DNA of 64,000 bases from Roseimicrobium gellanilyticum (GCF_003315205.1 NZ_QNRR01000011.1:174773-238772); one strand, 5' to 3'. Numbered from the stretch's first letter, positions 26,689-35,238 are shown. Made by a program: numbers and translations. Notes: generated by a model from the sequence alone, not told the origin.

Positions 26689-27285
26689 CTATTGGGGCGA
26701 CGGTTCAGAGGATGAGCCCAAGTCAATGCGCAGCCGCTCTCTGAGCCGCTGATAGATCTTTCTTACGTTGGCATGTGACAGCCCCACCTCCTCAGCCACC
26801 ACCTTCGCGGATCGCCCTTGGCTGATGCCCAGCAAAATCCGACGGTGCACGGGCTCCATTTGCTCGAGCATTTGTGACAAGGCAGCAAGCTGGGGACGTT
26901 GAACCTGAGGCTCATCAGACTCGGGTGGGTGGGCACTTTCTGCGACCCGCTCCAGTACTTCCTCAGTCATCGCTTCATGCAACACATCATGGCCATCCCT
27001 CAAATGGCGACCTTTGTCATAAGCGAGATTCCTGGCCATGATGTAGAGCCAAGTCTTGAAACTGCCCTTACGCGGGGAGTAGCGATCCAGTTTCGAAAAC
27101 GCCCGCTCAATTACCTCAAGCACAAAATCTTCTCGATCCGCGTCCGTGATGTGGATGAACTTGCGCGATACGCCCATCATATACCGATGCACCAACGGAA
27201 AAAAAACGGCCTCCGCCTCGGGATCACCCGCAAGGAGCCTCGAGACAAGAGGCTGAAATGGATCTGGGGGAATAACACTCATCAT
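26689..27285 (-). CDS. ECF-type RNA polymerase sigma factor
   Basis: A 198-residue sigma70-family factor. Region 2 covers about 15-85 (DREDFVLEVIERAFSKLD, then GSFKTWLYIMARNLAYD, the core-binding and -10-recognition helices). Region 4 covers about 125-190 (EPVHRRILLGISQGRSAKVV, then GLSHANVRKIYQRLRERL, the -35-binding helix-turn-helix). No region 3 or C-terminal extension. Adjacent ATGs at 27285 and 27282 start the conserved part; the frame continues upstream to 27372 without conserved sequence. It is the first gene of a five-gene operon with an unknown protein, an ATPase, an ATPase-histidine kinase and a double receiver. Autoregulation and control of the neighbouring protease genes are plausible but unproven. 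Confidence 0.88.
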   Translation of the reverse strand: MMSVIPPDPFQPLVSRLLAGDPEAEAVFFPLVHRYMMGVSRKFIHITDADREDFVLEVIERAFSKLDRYSPRKGSFKTWLYIMARNLAYDKGRHLRDGHDVLHEAMTEEVLERVAESAHPPESDEPQVQRPQLAALSQMLEQMEPVHRRILLGISQGRSAKVVAEEVGLSHANVRKIYQRLRERLRIDLGSSSEPSPQ

Positions 27286-27423
27286 CCGGATATACGACGA
27301 TGTGTGACATGCTTTCGACAGGGACTGTAAAATCTGCCGAATGGATAAAGATCCGCTGCTGCACTTTCCCAATTAGCGCGTGGGGCAGCGGGGAATTGCG
27401 GCGAAGCTTTGAGCTTGCAGAAG

Positions 27424-27463
27424 CAAAAAAAGAAAACGGCCTCCCCCAGAGGGCGAGGCCGTT
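27424..27463 (-). terminator. Rho-independent terminator of the Arg/Pro/His-rich protein gene
   Basis: Stem AACGGCCTC / GAGGCCGTT (9 bp) with an 11-base GC-rich loop. On the minus strand it is followed by a U-rich tract (plus strand shows an A-run at 27424-27436). It lies 24 bp after the stop at 27487. Confidence 0.8.
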
Positions 27464-27486
27464 GCAGTCGATACTGACGCAAAGAT

Positions 27487-28251
27487 CTAGCTGTCTCTGC
27501 GTTCCTCGCGCGGAGGGGCGCTGGGGGGAACGTCGCGGCGCTCTTCACGACGGGGTTCGTCGGGGCGGCGGATTTGTTCGCGCGGAGGCTCGGGGGTGCG
27601 CTGTTTCAGAGTGTTCTTGAGTGCTTCCACTTCCCGGGCGAGGCGCTGCACCTGGCCGCGGAGCTCTTCCACGCCGGAGTTCTGCTCGCGCTTCGGTTCG
27701 GGGCTACTGGCGCGCGTGGAGTCAGGACGCGGATTCGGGATACGCTGGGGAGCGGCGAAGGTATTGCCGCCATCGCGTCTTCCCTGCTCCGCCCATTGCG
27801 GATGACGATGGTGGCGGCGCTCCTCGGGACGACGGGCATCGCTGCCGCCTTGGGGAGTCATGCGGCGTCCCTCCGCAACATTTGGTCGATGATGCCCACG
27901 ACGGTCATGAACGTCGCGACGCTGCCCAATGGCCTGCTCAATCCGTTGCGCCATGTCTCCAAGCCCGGCCTCACGAAGGTGTTTCAGAGCCTCGCGGATG
28001 TGCGCGTCGCGATCCGGGGTGGATGCGGCATGCTGGTGGGGCCTGTGCATGTCGGGTCTCACCTGCGAGCCAGGGCCACGATCTGGGGAGCGGTCGGAAT
28101 CACGACGCTGCATATCAGGCTTGGCATCCGGTCGCGAAACAGGTGGAAGTGGATCCTTGGGGCGGTCTTGATCTGGCCCAGGCTGCTGAGCCTGCAATGA
28201 CAACGACAGTCCCAATGCTGTCGCGATAGTGAAGAAGCAGTTGGTTTTCAT
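27487..28251 (-). CDS. Secreted Arg/Pro/His-rich low-complexity protein
   Basis: A 254-residue exported protein. The start MKTNCFFTIATALGLSLSLQAQ is a clear signal peptide (cleavage near QAQ). The mature part is dominated by Arg, Pro, Asp, His and Gln, with repeats of RRDxxR/PRxExRR type and no known domain. Two short helical segments stand out: HIREALKHLREAGLGDMAQRIEQAIG near residue 90 and a heptad-like coiled coil VEELRGQVQRLAREVEAL near 195. Such sequences occur in periplasmic proteins of Planctomycetes and Verrucomicrobia without known function. An alternative ATG lies two codons upstream at 28257. Own terminator, so monocistronic. Confidence 0.75.
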   Translation of the reverse strand: MKTNCFFTIATALGLSLSLQAQQPGPDQDRPKDPLPPVSRPDAKPDMQRRDSDRSPDRGPGSQVRPDMHRPHQHAASTPDRDAHIREALKHLREAGLGDMAQRIEQAIGQRRDVHDRRGHHRPNVAEGRRMTPQGGSDARRPEERRHHRHPQWAEQGRRDGGNTFAAPQRIPNPRPDSTRASSPEPKREQNSGVEELRGQVQRLAREVEALKNTLKQRTPEPPREQIRRPDEPRREERRDVPPSAPPREERRDS

Positions 28252-28419
28252 ATGCACCCTTAAAACCCCGTCTCATGTCCCTGGTTGCGGAAGATCTAAG
28301 AGTTGTCTTTAGTCGCGTTTGATTCGTGCAAAGGAGTCGCGATTTTTGTCTGCATATTCACCCCGGTCATAACACGCTCGCAGCGCTTCCCCGCGCGAGC
28401 GCGCTGACACATGCCCTGA

Positions 28420-28782
28420 TCAGTCCACACAAGGACCGGTCATGAGTGGCCGCACCTCCAGGGCTGTGCCGACTCGCAACCCGGGAAAGCGCTTCGCAAT
28501 GGCCAGGGCTTCATCGAGGTCCACGCACTCCAGGGTCGCGAATCCACCGAGCACCTCCTTGGTCTCGGCAAAGGGTCCATCAGTGATGGACACTTTTCCA
28601 TTCACCTCCCGCAATGTCGTGGCGGTGGAAGGTGGCTGGAGTGCCACACCGTCGACGGACTTCCCAGCACGGACGAGTTCCTCATGCCAGACCCCGCAGT
28701 CGGCGTGGATCTGATTCTTTTCCTCGCTGGAAAGCTGCGCCCAGCGGGCGGTGTGAATGTTGATGAGCATCAAGTATCGCAT
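28420..28782 (-). CDS. YCII-related (DGPF) domain protein
   Basis: A 120-residue single-domain protein of the YCII superfamily (ferredoxin-like fold). It shows MRYLMLINIH at the start, the family hallmark DGPFAETKEVLGGFATLE in the middle and ALAIAKRFPGLRVGTALEVRPLM near the end. The DGPF subgroup is often encoded next to ECF sigma factors; here the nearest ECF gene lies about 1.1 kb away on the same strand beyond an unrelated gene and a terminator, so a link is weak. Function of the family is unknown. Confidence 0.85.
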   Translation of the reverse strand: MRYLMLINIHTARWAQLSSEEKNQIHADCGVWHEELVRAGKSVDGVALQPPSTATTLREVNGKVSITDGPFAETKEVLGGFATLECVDLDEALAIAKRFPGLRVGTALEVRPLMTGPCVD

Positions 28783-28823
28783 GGTGTTATTTCTTCTGAG
28801 TTCACCATCTGGTCGATTGGGAG

Positions 28824-28858
28824 CGCCGGAAATCGACAGCCGCTGTAGATTTCCGGCG
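28824..28858. repeat. Strong intergenic hairpin
   Basis: Perfect 11-bp inverted repeat CGCCGGAAATC / GATTTCCGGCG, extended inside by ACAG-CCG-CTGT after one mismatch. A T-rich stretch follows only on the plus strand (TTTTCTTCC), where no gene precedes it, so it is not an obvious terminator. It may be a REP-like element. Confidence 0.55.
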
Positions 28859-28885
28859 TTTTCTTCCGGAGCCAGCCGATACTCG

Positions 28886-28923
28886 CCAAACTAAACTCCG
28901 CACACCCACCTCCAGGTGTGCGG
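28886..28923 (-). terminator. Terminator of the sulfatase/esterase cluster
   Basis: Stem CCGCACACC / GGTGTGCGG (9 bp) just after the esterase stop at 28938. On the minus strand it is followed by the T-rich AGTTTAGTTTGG. Confidence 0.6.
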
Positions 28924-28937
28924 CGGATGTCGTGCAG

Positions 28938-29768
28938 TTATTTGCTTCTGCCAGCCTGCAGCTCCTGCATGGCCTTCGCGTAGCGCTTGCCCAGTTCACG
29001 CAGCGAGGCGGAATCGAAGTGCACTACATCTCCTTTGTGCTTCAACCCGGATGAGTCGACTACCGCTGCGTTTTTCACCAGGGTGGGAATCTGGGCGATT
29101 TGTTCATTCACCAGTTTCCAGTGCACCGGCTTCCCGTCCTTCGAGGTTTCCGCAAGGAAATCACCCAACTCGCCTGCCACGAAGGGGACATTCGGAGCGT
29201 CCAAATCCTTGCGCCATGCTTCCACCATGGCAGCCAGTCGAGTGGCGTAGGTCTTTGATTTCTCCAGATCCCCGGAGTCACTCTCGCCTTGGTGCCAGAG
29301 GATGCCTTTGAGCGTGCCATCCTTCATCGCAGCCTTGATGCGCACCAGCGCCGCTTTGTACAGATCCTTGTCCTGCTGCCAGCGTTCCAGCGGTGTGCCG
29401 CCCACGGCGCACGGCACGAGGCCGATGGTCACTCCGGGATTCGCATCCGCCATCACGCGGCCAAAGGTGGAGCCGAGACCCACGCCAGCGATGGGCTTGT
29501 CAAAGTGCAGCGGGTCGAGCGCCGGCGCCCACTTCTGTTCCTTGGTGAACATCACCACACGCTCATGCGGCTTCTTGTCCACAGCCTCCACCACGCCACG
29601 GCCTGCCATGTTTGATTGGCCAATGAGCAGGTAGAGATGGAGCGATTCCTTCTTCGGCAGGGTGATGCTCGCAGGTGGCGCGGGGTCCGCCGCAAACGAC
29701 GTGAGGCATGTGAGAAGGCTGCAGGACAGAAGGGAGGAGAGGAAACGGGAGCGGGAGATTCGCATCAT
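28938..29768 (-). CDS. Sialate O-acetylesterase-like (SASA) carbohydrate esterase
   Basis: A secreted SGNH-fold esterase of 276 residues after a signal peptide (hydrophobic stretch ending near SFAADP). The catalytic loop LIGQSNMAGRG carries the nucleophile Ser; WHQGESDS is the SASA block III-type motif; HFDSASLRELG holds the catalytic Asp/His pair near the C-terminus. The family removes acetyl or related esters from sugars. It directly follows a sulfatase: a GTG at 29783 would overlap that gene by GTGA, but the ATG at 29768 fits the signal peptide better. Together with the two sulfatases it suggests breakdown of substituted polysaccharides. Confidence 0.85.
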   Translation of the reverse strand: MMRISRSRFLSSLLSCSLLTCLTSFAADPAPPASITLPKKESLHLYLLIGQSNMAGRGVVEAVDKKPHERVVMFTKEQKWAPALDPLHFDKPIAGVGLGSTFGRVMADANPGVTIGLVPCAVGGTPLERWQQDKDLYKAALVRIKAAMKDGTLKGILWHQGESDSGDLEKSKTYATRLAAMVEAWRKDLDAPNVPFVAGELGDFLAETSKDGKPVHWKLVNEQIAQIPTLVKNAAVVDSSGLKHKGDVVHFDSASLRELGKRYAKAMQELQAGRSK

Positions 29769-29779
29769 AAGAATAGAGG

Positions 29780-31261
29780 TCACTTGGGTGATTGGCGGGA
29801 GGCTTCCTCTTCACGTACGCGCTTCACCTTGCTTTTATAGCCCTCAGCGAAATTTACCTGTGAGGAGCGCAGTTGCAGCAGGAGCTGTTCACGCATGCGG
29901 TTCATCGTGCCCTGATGCGCGGGGTCCGCTGAGAGGTCGGTCATCTCCAGGGGATCTGCATCGAGATCATACAGGTACTCCCGCGACTCATCCGCCCAGT
30001 ACTTGTAGCGCACATCACGCACCATGATGCGCAGGGGCGGAGTATCCCCAATCTCGCTGATGGCCACTGGACGGATTCTTTCCCTCTTGCCGGTTGCGAT
30101 AGGCATGAGAGAGCGGGCAAAGCGGCCCGGTGTCGTCTTGCCCCCCGCAGCTTCCACGAGGGTGGGATACACATCCATCATCTGCACCGGGGCTTTGCTC
30201 CTGCCGGGCTTCACCTGCGCTGGCCACCGCACCACGAGAGGCACACGTGCGGACTCTTCATAGAAGCGCCCTTTGGTCAGCATCCCATGAGCGCCCATCA
30301 TTTCACCGTGGTCGGCGGTGAAGGCCACCAATGTGTTGTCCCAGGTGCCACGTTCCTTCAGTGCGGTCACGAGCCTTCCAGTGCAGTGGTCCACGAGGGA
30401 GATCTTTCCCAGATAATTCGCCAGCAGCTTCTTCATCGTGGCATGATCCACATTGAAGCTCTCCCGCTTGAAAGACTCCGGCACATTCGCGGGCAGGGTG
30501 AGCTTTTCGGGATCGTACATGGTGGCGTATTCTCCCGGCGCATCGAGCGGAGGATGGGGCGAGTGCAGGCTCACCACAAGACAGAGCGGCTTGTCCTTCG
30601 GTTGTGCTTTGATGAAGTCGACGGCCTGACCGGTGGTGAAGCTGTCGTGGTACTGCTCCACGGATGCCAGACTGGCACGCGGCTCAAATTCCCACAGCAC
30701 ATACCGGCGGCGAATGTCTTTGGCCACTCCGTCTAGCAAGCCGAGTCCACTCAAGTACTTGCCGTACAGGCCGCGGTCCGTGATGTTGTCCGGCGGACCG
30801 GCGATGTCCTTCACCACATCCAGGCCGAGTGCCTTGTGGTACTCAGCGGGAGTCGGGTATTCACGTTTCCACTCCGGTCCCGAGTTCCAGTGCAGCTTGC
30901 CGATCTGCGCCGTGGTATAGCCGGCCTGCTGCATATCGCGAAACATCGGAGCGGTCTCCGCTCTCACGTAGTAGCCGGAGGCATTTCCCCACAACGCATG
31001 ACCATGATTGTGCGGATACAACCCGGTGATGAGCGAGACACGTGCCGGCATGCAAACCGGCGAGGTCGTGTAGCAGGCGTCAAAAATCATGCCCTCCTTC
31101 GCAATCTGATCGAGATGCGGCGTCTTTACCTGGGGATTGTCCCAGCTTGTGTACCTCGGGCTCCATTGGTCCGTGAGAATCACCACCACATCCGGCTTCT
31201 GCGCCGACACAGTCAAGGCAAACGAACACAACGCCGAGGTCAGCAGGAACAGCTTCTTCAT
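29780..31261 (-). CDS. Secreted sulfatase (S1 family)
   Basis: A 493-residue periplasmic sulfatase with signal peptide (cleavage near VSA-Q at 20). The formylglycine site is Cys70-Met-Pro-Ala-Arg74 within SPVCMPARVSLITG, so activation needs a formylglycine-generating enzyme, which is not in this window. Metal-binding acidic residues appear early (VVILTDQWSP) and in FTADHGEMMGAHGM. The substrate cannot be read. The next gene downstream is a carbohydrate esterase and the gene upstream another sulfatase (29 bp apart), which favours a polysaccharide-type substrate. Note that the first metal motif is TDQ rather than the usual DDxG. Confidence 0.9.
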   Translation of the reverse strand: MKKLFLLTSALCSFALTVSAQKPDVVVILTDQWSPRYTSWDNPQVKTPHLDQIAKEGMIFDACYTTSPVCMPARVSLITGLYPHNHGHALWGNASGYYVRAETAPMFRDMQQAGYTTAQIGKLHWNSGPEWKREYPTPAEYHKALGLDVVKDIAGPPDNITDRGLYGKYLSGLGLLDGVAKDIRRRYVLWEFEPRASLASVEQYHDSFTTGQAVDFIKAQPKDKPLCLVVSLHSPHPPLDAPGEYATMYDPEKLTLPANVPESFKRESFNVDHATMKKLLANYLGKISLVDHCTGRLVTALKERGTWDNTLVAFTADHGEMMGAHGMLTKGRFYEESARVPLVVRWPAQVKPGRSKAPVQMMDVYPTLVEAAGGKTTPGRFARSLMPIATGKRERIRPVAISEIGDTPPLRIMVRDVRYKYWADESREYLYDLDADPLEMTDLSADPAHQGTMNRMREQLLLQLRSSQVNFAEGYKSKVKRVREEEASRQSPK

Positions 31262-31289
31262 GGGCTTGCAGGAGTAGTCGTGAGTATTG

Positions 31290-33407
31290 CTAGCGGGTCA
31301 CACGCACGTTGCGAAATCCAGCGCTCGATTCGAACACGAGGAAGTTCAGCGCATTTTTGGATTCGCCGAGCACCGCATGCGTGCCTTCGATGGTGACATC
31401 ATTCACCTGCACCGTGGCCTTGTCTCCTTTGAAGGTGATGCGCACGGGGTACCAGGTCTTTTGCGCGAGCTTCACCGGCTTTCTTGCGATGCGCTCGATG
31501 GCATCCTTGGCTTCGCCGGCGGAAGGGTTCTTGGTCAGCCCCACCATTTCCGGCGAGACTTCCACGCGGAAGCTTCCTTTCTTGTCGCCCCATTCGATGC
31601 GCAATGAATGCCGATCCGCACCATCAAAGGAAATCTCGTAGTCGATCACACCATCCGTGAGAGACGCTGGCACGCGCATCACGGCGCCGTTCTTGTCCTT
31701 TGCGAGTTGCGAGCCCCAGAGCCCGCCATCTCGTGCAGTCCAGTTGTCCTTTCGCGCCACCCACGGTGCGCCCGGGACTTCCTGCAAGGTCGCTTCCAGC
31801 ACCACGCCACCCGCTGCTTTATCCATCGTCGCAATCTTCTCTGTCTGCTTCGTTACGACGGGTGGCAGCTCGCGGCTGTAGCCACCGTCACGATAGCGTA
31901 CCAACAGGACACGCAGTTCCTCCACCACTTCGGGATGAGCCGCACTCACGTCCTTCTCTTCAGCTGGGTCGTCCTTCGTATTGAAAAGCTGCGGACGAAA
32001 CTGCGATCCGTTCTTCTTCCTCGCAGCAAGCTTGATGCCTTCTGCGGGCACGCCCTCCACCCACTTCCACGGTCCTTTGCGGATGGCATACACTCCGTCC
32101 GAACTGTGCACGATCATGTCATCACGCACGGGTGATTTCGCATGCCCCTTCAATGCTGCGAGGAAGCTGCGACTGTCTTCCGCAGCCTTGTCCGCCGACG
32201 GCAATGGCTCACCGATGATCTCAGCCGTGGTGGCGAGGATATCGGCAACACTGATCATATCGTGGGAAACGGACCCTGCCTGCACCTGCCCGGGCCAGCG
32301 CACCATGAAGGGCACCTTGAAACCGCCTTCCCACACGTCGTGTTTCCGACCACGGAGCGCACCGTTCACCTTGAGACCGGCCTTGTAAGCCTGCGACTGC
32401 GGAGTGTCATCGTCCGTTTTGACAACACCGCCGTTGTCGCTCGTGAAGAGCACCAGCGTATTCTGCGCGACGCCCTTCTTCTCCAGCGCTTCGAGTATGC
32501 CACCCACACTGCGATCCAGTTCGTGGATCCAGTCTCCGTAGGAACCGGCGGGACTTTTGCCGGCAAGGTCCTTGTCGGGTGTGATGGGATTATGCGCGGC
32601 CACCGGAGTGAAGTAGAGGAAGAAGGGCTTGTCCTTGGGCTGTTGCTCAATCCATCGTGTGGCTTTGAGCGTGAGCTGCGCCATCACGCGCTCATTCTTC
32701 CGGCGTGGCGCATCGAGAGGAAGGATGTTACCACGCCCAACTTCGGTATCTTCCGGACCATACGTGGACTGGAAGTTCTGCTCCTCATCCGCGCCCGGTC
32801 CGGGAATCTTGATGCCCTTTGGAAAGTTCCCGCTGCGCAATCCATATACGAAGCGGTTCTCGACGAAGACGCCGGTGAGATCTCCATGATTGGCGGGCAC
32901 GCCGAAGTGGTAGTCGAAACCGATGTCCAGTGGCCCTGGTGAAAGCTCTGCGGTGTAGTCCGTGCGCCAATTCGGATTCTCCGTCGCCTTGCCGTAGCCA
33001 AGATGCCACTTACCTACTGCTGCCGTGGTGTAGCCATGTTTCTTCAGGAGCGAAGCCATGTTCAAGCGGGAGCTCTCAATGTGCAGGGGTGAGAAGGTGC
33101 TGAGCACGCCGTGCTTCTCCGTGGTGCGCCAGCAGTAACGCCCCGTTAGCAGGGAGTAGCGTGTGGGCGAGCACACGGAGGACGTGGTGTTCGCATCGGT
33201 GAAGCGGCGACCTTCCTTCGCCAGTCGATCCATGTTCGGTGTCTGCACCAGCTTGGGATCCGCCCCGTACGCGTTCGTGCTGCCATAGCCGAAGTCATCC
33301 GAGAGAATGACGACGATGTTTGGCAAAGAAGAAGCCGCGCGCGCCGCTTCACCGACAGTGAAAGTGATGGCGATAGCAAGCAGAGAGAAGAGCTTCCGGA
33401 AGCGCAT
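31290..33407 (-). CDS. Arylsulfatase with C-terminal concanavalin-like domain
   Basis: A 705-residue secreted sulfatase. The signal peptide ends near ARAAS at about 25. LSDDFGYG is the classical metal motif and Cys79-Ser-Pro-Thr-Arg83 in SSVCSPTRYSLLTG the formylglycine site; FTSDNGG supplies further metal ligands. The catalytic part ends near residue 530. The last ~150 residues are a beta-rich domain similar to 3-keto-disaccharide hydrolase/LamG-type folds (WTARDGGLWG, VIDYEISFDG, WYPVRITFKGDKATVQVND), probably for glycan binding. First gene of the sulfatase-sulfatase-esterase transcript. The extra domain makes it about 200 residues longer than usual. Confidence 0.9.
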   Translation of the reverse strand: MRFRKLFSLLAIAITFTVGEAARAASSLPNIVVILSDDFGYGSTNAYGADPKLVQTPNMDRLAKEGRRFTDANTTSSVCSPTRYSLLTGRYCWRTTEKHGVLSTFSPLHIESSRLNMASLLKKHGYTTAAVGKWHLGYGKATENPNWRTDYTAELSPGPLDIGFDYHFGVPANHGDLTGVFVENRFVYGLRSGNFPKGIKIPGPGADEEQNFQSTYGPEDTEVGRGNILPLDAPRRKNERVMAQLTLKATRWIEQQPKDKPFFLYFTPVAAHNPITPDKDLAGKSPAGSYGDWIHELDRSVGGILEALEKKGVAQNTLVLFTSDNGGVVKTDDDTPQSQAYKAGLKVNGALRGRKHDVWEGGFKVPFMVRWPGQVQAGSVSHDMISVADILATTAEIIGEPLPSADKAAEDSRSFLAALKGHAKSPVRDDMIVHSSDGVYAIRKGPWKWVEGVPAEGIKLAARKKNGSQFRPQLFNTKDDPAEEKDVSAAHPEVVEELRVLLVRYRDGGYSRELPPVVTKQTEKIATMDKAAGGVVLEATLQEVPGAPWVARKDNWTARDGGLWGSQLAKDKNGAVMRVPASLTDGVIDYEISFDGADRHSLRIEWGDKKGSFRVEVSPEMVGLTKNPSAGEAKDAIERIARKPVKLAQKTWYPVRITFKGDKATVQVNDVTIEGTHAVLGESKNALNFLVFESSAGFRNVRVTR

Positions 33408-33477
33408 CCCCGCCTAACGAAAGGAACGGTCGCAGATTTCAGCAATCACCATTCCCTGCAAAAATGTAACGGAACGC

Positions 33478-35238
33478 TCAAAGCATCTCATCGATGGGCA
33501 GCCACGAGACCAGGCGCATGAGAAGGCGTGAGCCCCAGCGGGTTTCCGGCTCGCGTCGCAGCACGCTTCGTTTCTCCGTCTCGTCACCGCACCAGCACAC
33601 CGGGCCGGAGCCATGCACATGCCCACCATTCTGCTTCACCTTGGTGGGATTCCCCAGGGACAGCCGCCAGCTCCGCTCGGGCTGCATCCCACCTTCCATG
33701 AAGGCGGCAACTTCGCCCGCCAGCTTCTTGTTCTCCACCATCAATCCGATTTCGGTATTCAAGTCTGCCGACCTGGGATCGAGGTTGAAGGTTCCCACAA
33801 AGACTTGTTCGCGATCAAACACCACTGCCTTGGTATGCAACACGGTGCGGGGACCGCGATGCTTCCAGTCCTCAGTCGTGTCGCCCAGGGGATAGGGGCG
33901 CAGCTCATACAATGCCACGCCTGTTTCGAGCAGCCGCTTGCGATGCTTCGCGTAGCCGGCATGGGCAGGCATCTGGTTGGTGGAGGCCATCGAGTTCGTG
34001 AGAACGCACACGTGCACGCCATGATCGATGCGCTCGTGCATGTTCTCAAAGGTCACATTCACTGGCACGAAATAGGCGGACTCCACGAGAATCTCCTTCT
34101 TGGATCCACGAGCCTGAGCCGCCAGTGCCTCTGCTACGAGTGGCTCGCCGGTGGGTTTATGCACCTTGCCTGGAAGATCCGCCACCACGCGCACCGGAGC
34201 CTTCACCATGCGGGCGGTGATGCGATGGAGTGCCTTCGTGGTCTCCACATCGCTTTCCAATTCCTTCAGGCGTTCATGTTTCTCCCACTGGAAGGCATCA
34301 GTCAGTTCCTTGCGCAATCCGGCAAGGCGCTGCTCGGAGCGACGCTTCATGGCGAAGGCATGCACAGGCACGGCCCACTCACTGTTCCAATAGAGGTCGA
34401 AGCTTTCAGAAACATCGTTCACGACCGGTCCGCTCACCATGAGGTCCAGATCGCGGAAGTCATACTTCTCATGCAGGCCGAAGTAGTTGTCCGCAATGTT
34501 CCTGCCGCCCACGATGGCGATCTGGTTGTCTGCGGCGAAGACCTTGTTGTGCATGCGGCGGTTCAGACGGGAGAAGTCCGCGAGGAACTGGAAGGCACGC
34601 CCCACGCCGCTGCGCCGGCGCGAGTTGAACGCATTGAACATCCGCACCTCGATATTCGGGTGTGTGTCCAAGGCTGCCGCAATGAGGTCACGTCCTCCGG
34701 TGTGGATTTCATCCATGAGATCGCGGATGCGGTCCTTGCGCTCCAAGTCATCCGGCGTGATCTCCGCCAATGTGTCCTCCAAGTCCGCGGTGGCCGCCCG
34801 AGCTGCAGAGGCGAGTTGCTGCAGCATCCCATCTACAATGCCGCGTGACGTGATGTCATCCAGCAGCAGGCGTACCCGCACGCCACGATCCGCAGCCTCG
34901 ATCAGCTCTGAAAGGAGATAAGTGCCCGTCTGGTCGCCGTCCCAGATGTAGTACTGCATGTCCAGCGACTGGCGGGCAAAGCGTGCCAACGCCACACGCG
35001 CAGTGAAGGCCTCCATGCCCTCATGCATTTGCGCGACCTCCGAGATACGGCGGGGTCCCTCGCCTGCACGCAACGCGGAAGGAGCCACCTCCGCCCGCGT
35101 GAATGCCGCATTCCTCTCCGGCTTCACAGCCTGGGAGGTAACGGGCGTCTCCCTTCCGTTTTGGGGAATAGCTCGGCAGCTTGATATCAACAGGCTGCCT
35201 AAAACAAGAAGTCGCCACAATCCCGGCCCACGCGGCAT
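33478..35238 (-). CDS. Phospholipase D family lipoprotein (cardiolipin synthase-like)
   Basis: A 586-residue protein with a lipoprotein signal (lipobox LISSC at about 17-21), so it should be anchored in a membrane facing the periplasm. Two HKD motifs are present: RRMHNKVFAADNQIAIVGGRN and VLHTKAVVFDREQVFVGTFN, each followed by the conserved N and, in the second, the DPRSADLNTE block. This is the cardiolipin synthase/transphosphatidylase-like branch. A charged helical insertion of ~60 residues interrupts the first half (around LEDTLAEITPDDLERKDRIRD), which is not usual for the family. The ATG at 35238 is preferred over the longer frame to 35280 because it places the signal peptide at the start. 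Enzymatic product not determined. Confidence 0.85.
   Translation of the reverse strand: MPRGPGLWRLLVLGSLLISSCRAIPQNGRETPVTSQAVKPERNAAFTRAEVAPSALRAGEGPRRISEVAQMHEGMEAFTARVALARFARQSLDMQYYIWDGDQTGTYLLSELIEAADRGVRVRLLLDDITSRGIVDGMLQQLASAARAATADLEDTLAEITPDDLERKDRIRDLMDEIHTGGRDLIAAALDTHPNIEVRMFNAFNSRRRSGVGRAFQFLADFSRLNRRMHNKVFAADNQIAIVGGRNIADNYFGLHEKYDFRDLDLMVSGPVVNDVSESFDLYWNSEWAVPVHAFAMKRRSEQRLAGLRKELTDAFQWEKHERLKELESDVETTKALHRITARMVKAPVRVVADLPGKVHKPTGEPLVAEALAAQARGSKKEILVESAYFVPVNVTFENMHERIDHGVHVCVLTNSMASTNQMPAHAGYAKHRKRLLETGVALYELRPYPLGDTTEDWKHRGPRTVLHTKAVVFDREQVFVGTFNLDPRSADLNTEIGLMVENKKLAGEVAAFMEGGMQPERSWRLSLGNPTKVKQNGGHVHGSGPVCWCGDETEKRSVLRREPETRWGSRLLMRLVSWLPIDEML

Noticed and set aside
7365..27285. 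Prophage or integrative element
   Set aside because: No integrase, capsid, terminase, relaxase or transfer gene in the region; only defence/signalling-type genes were recognised.
33613..34848. 411-codon open frame opposite the PLD lipoprotein gene
   Set aside because: His/Val/Glu-rich antisense translation typical of GC-rich shadow frames; the minus-strand gene has clear HKD motifs.
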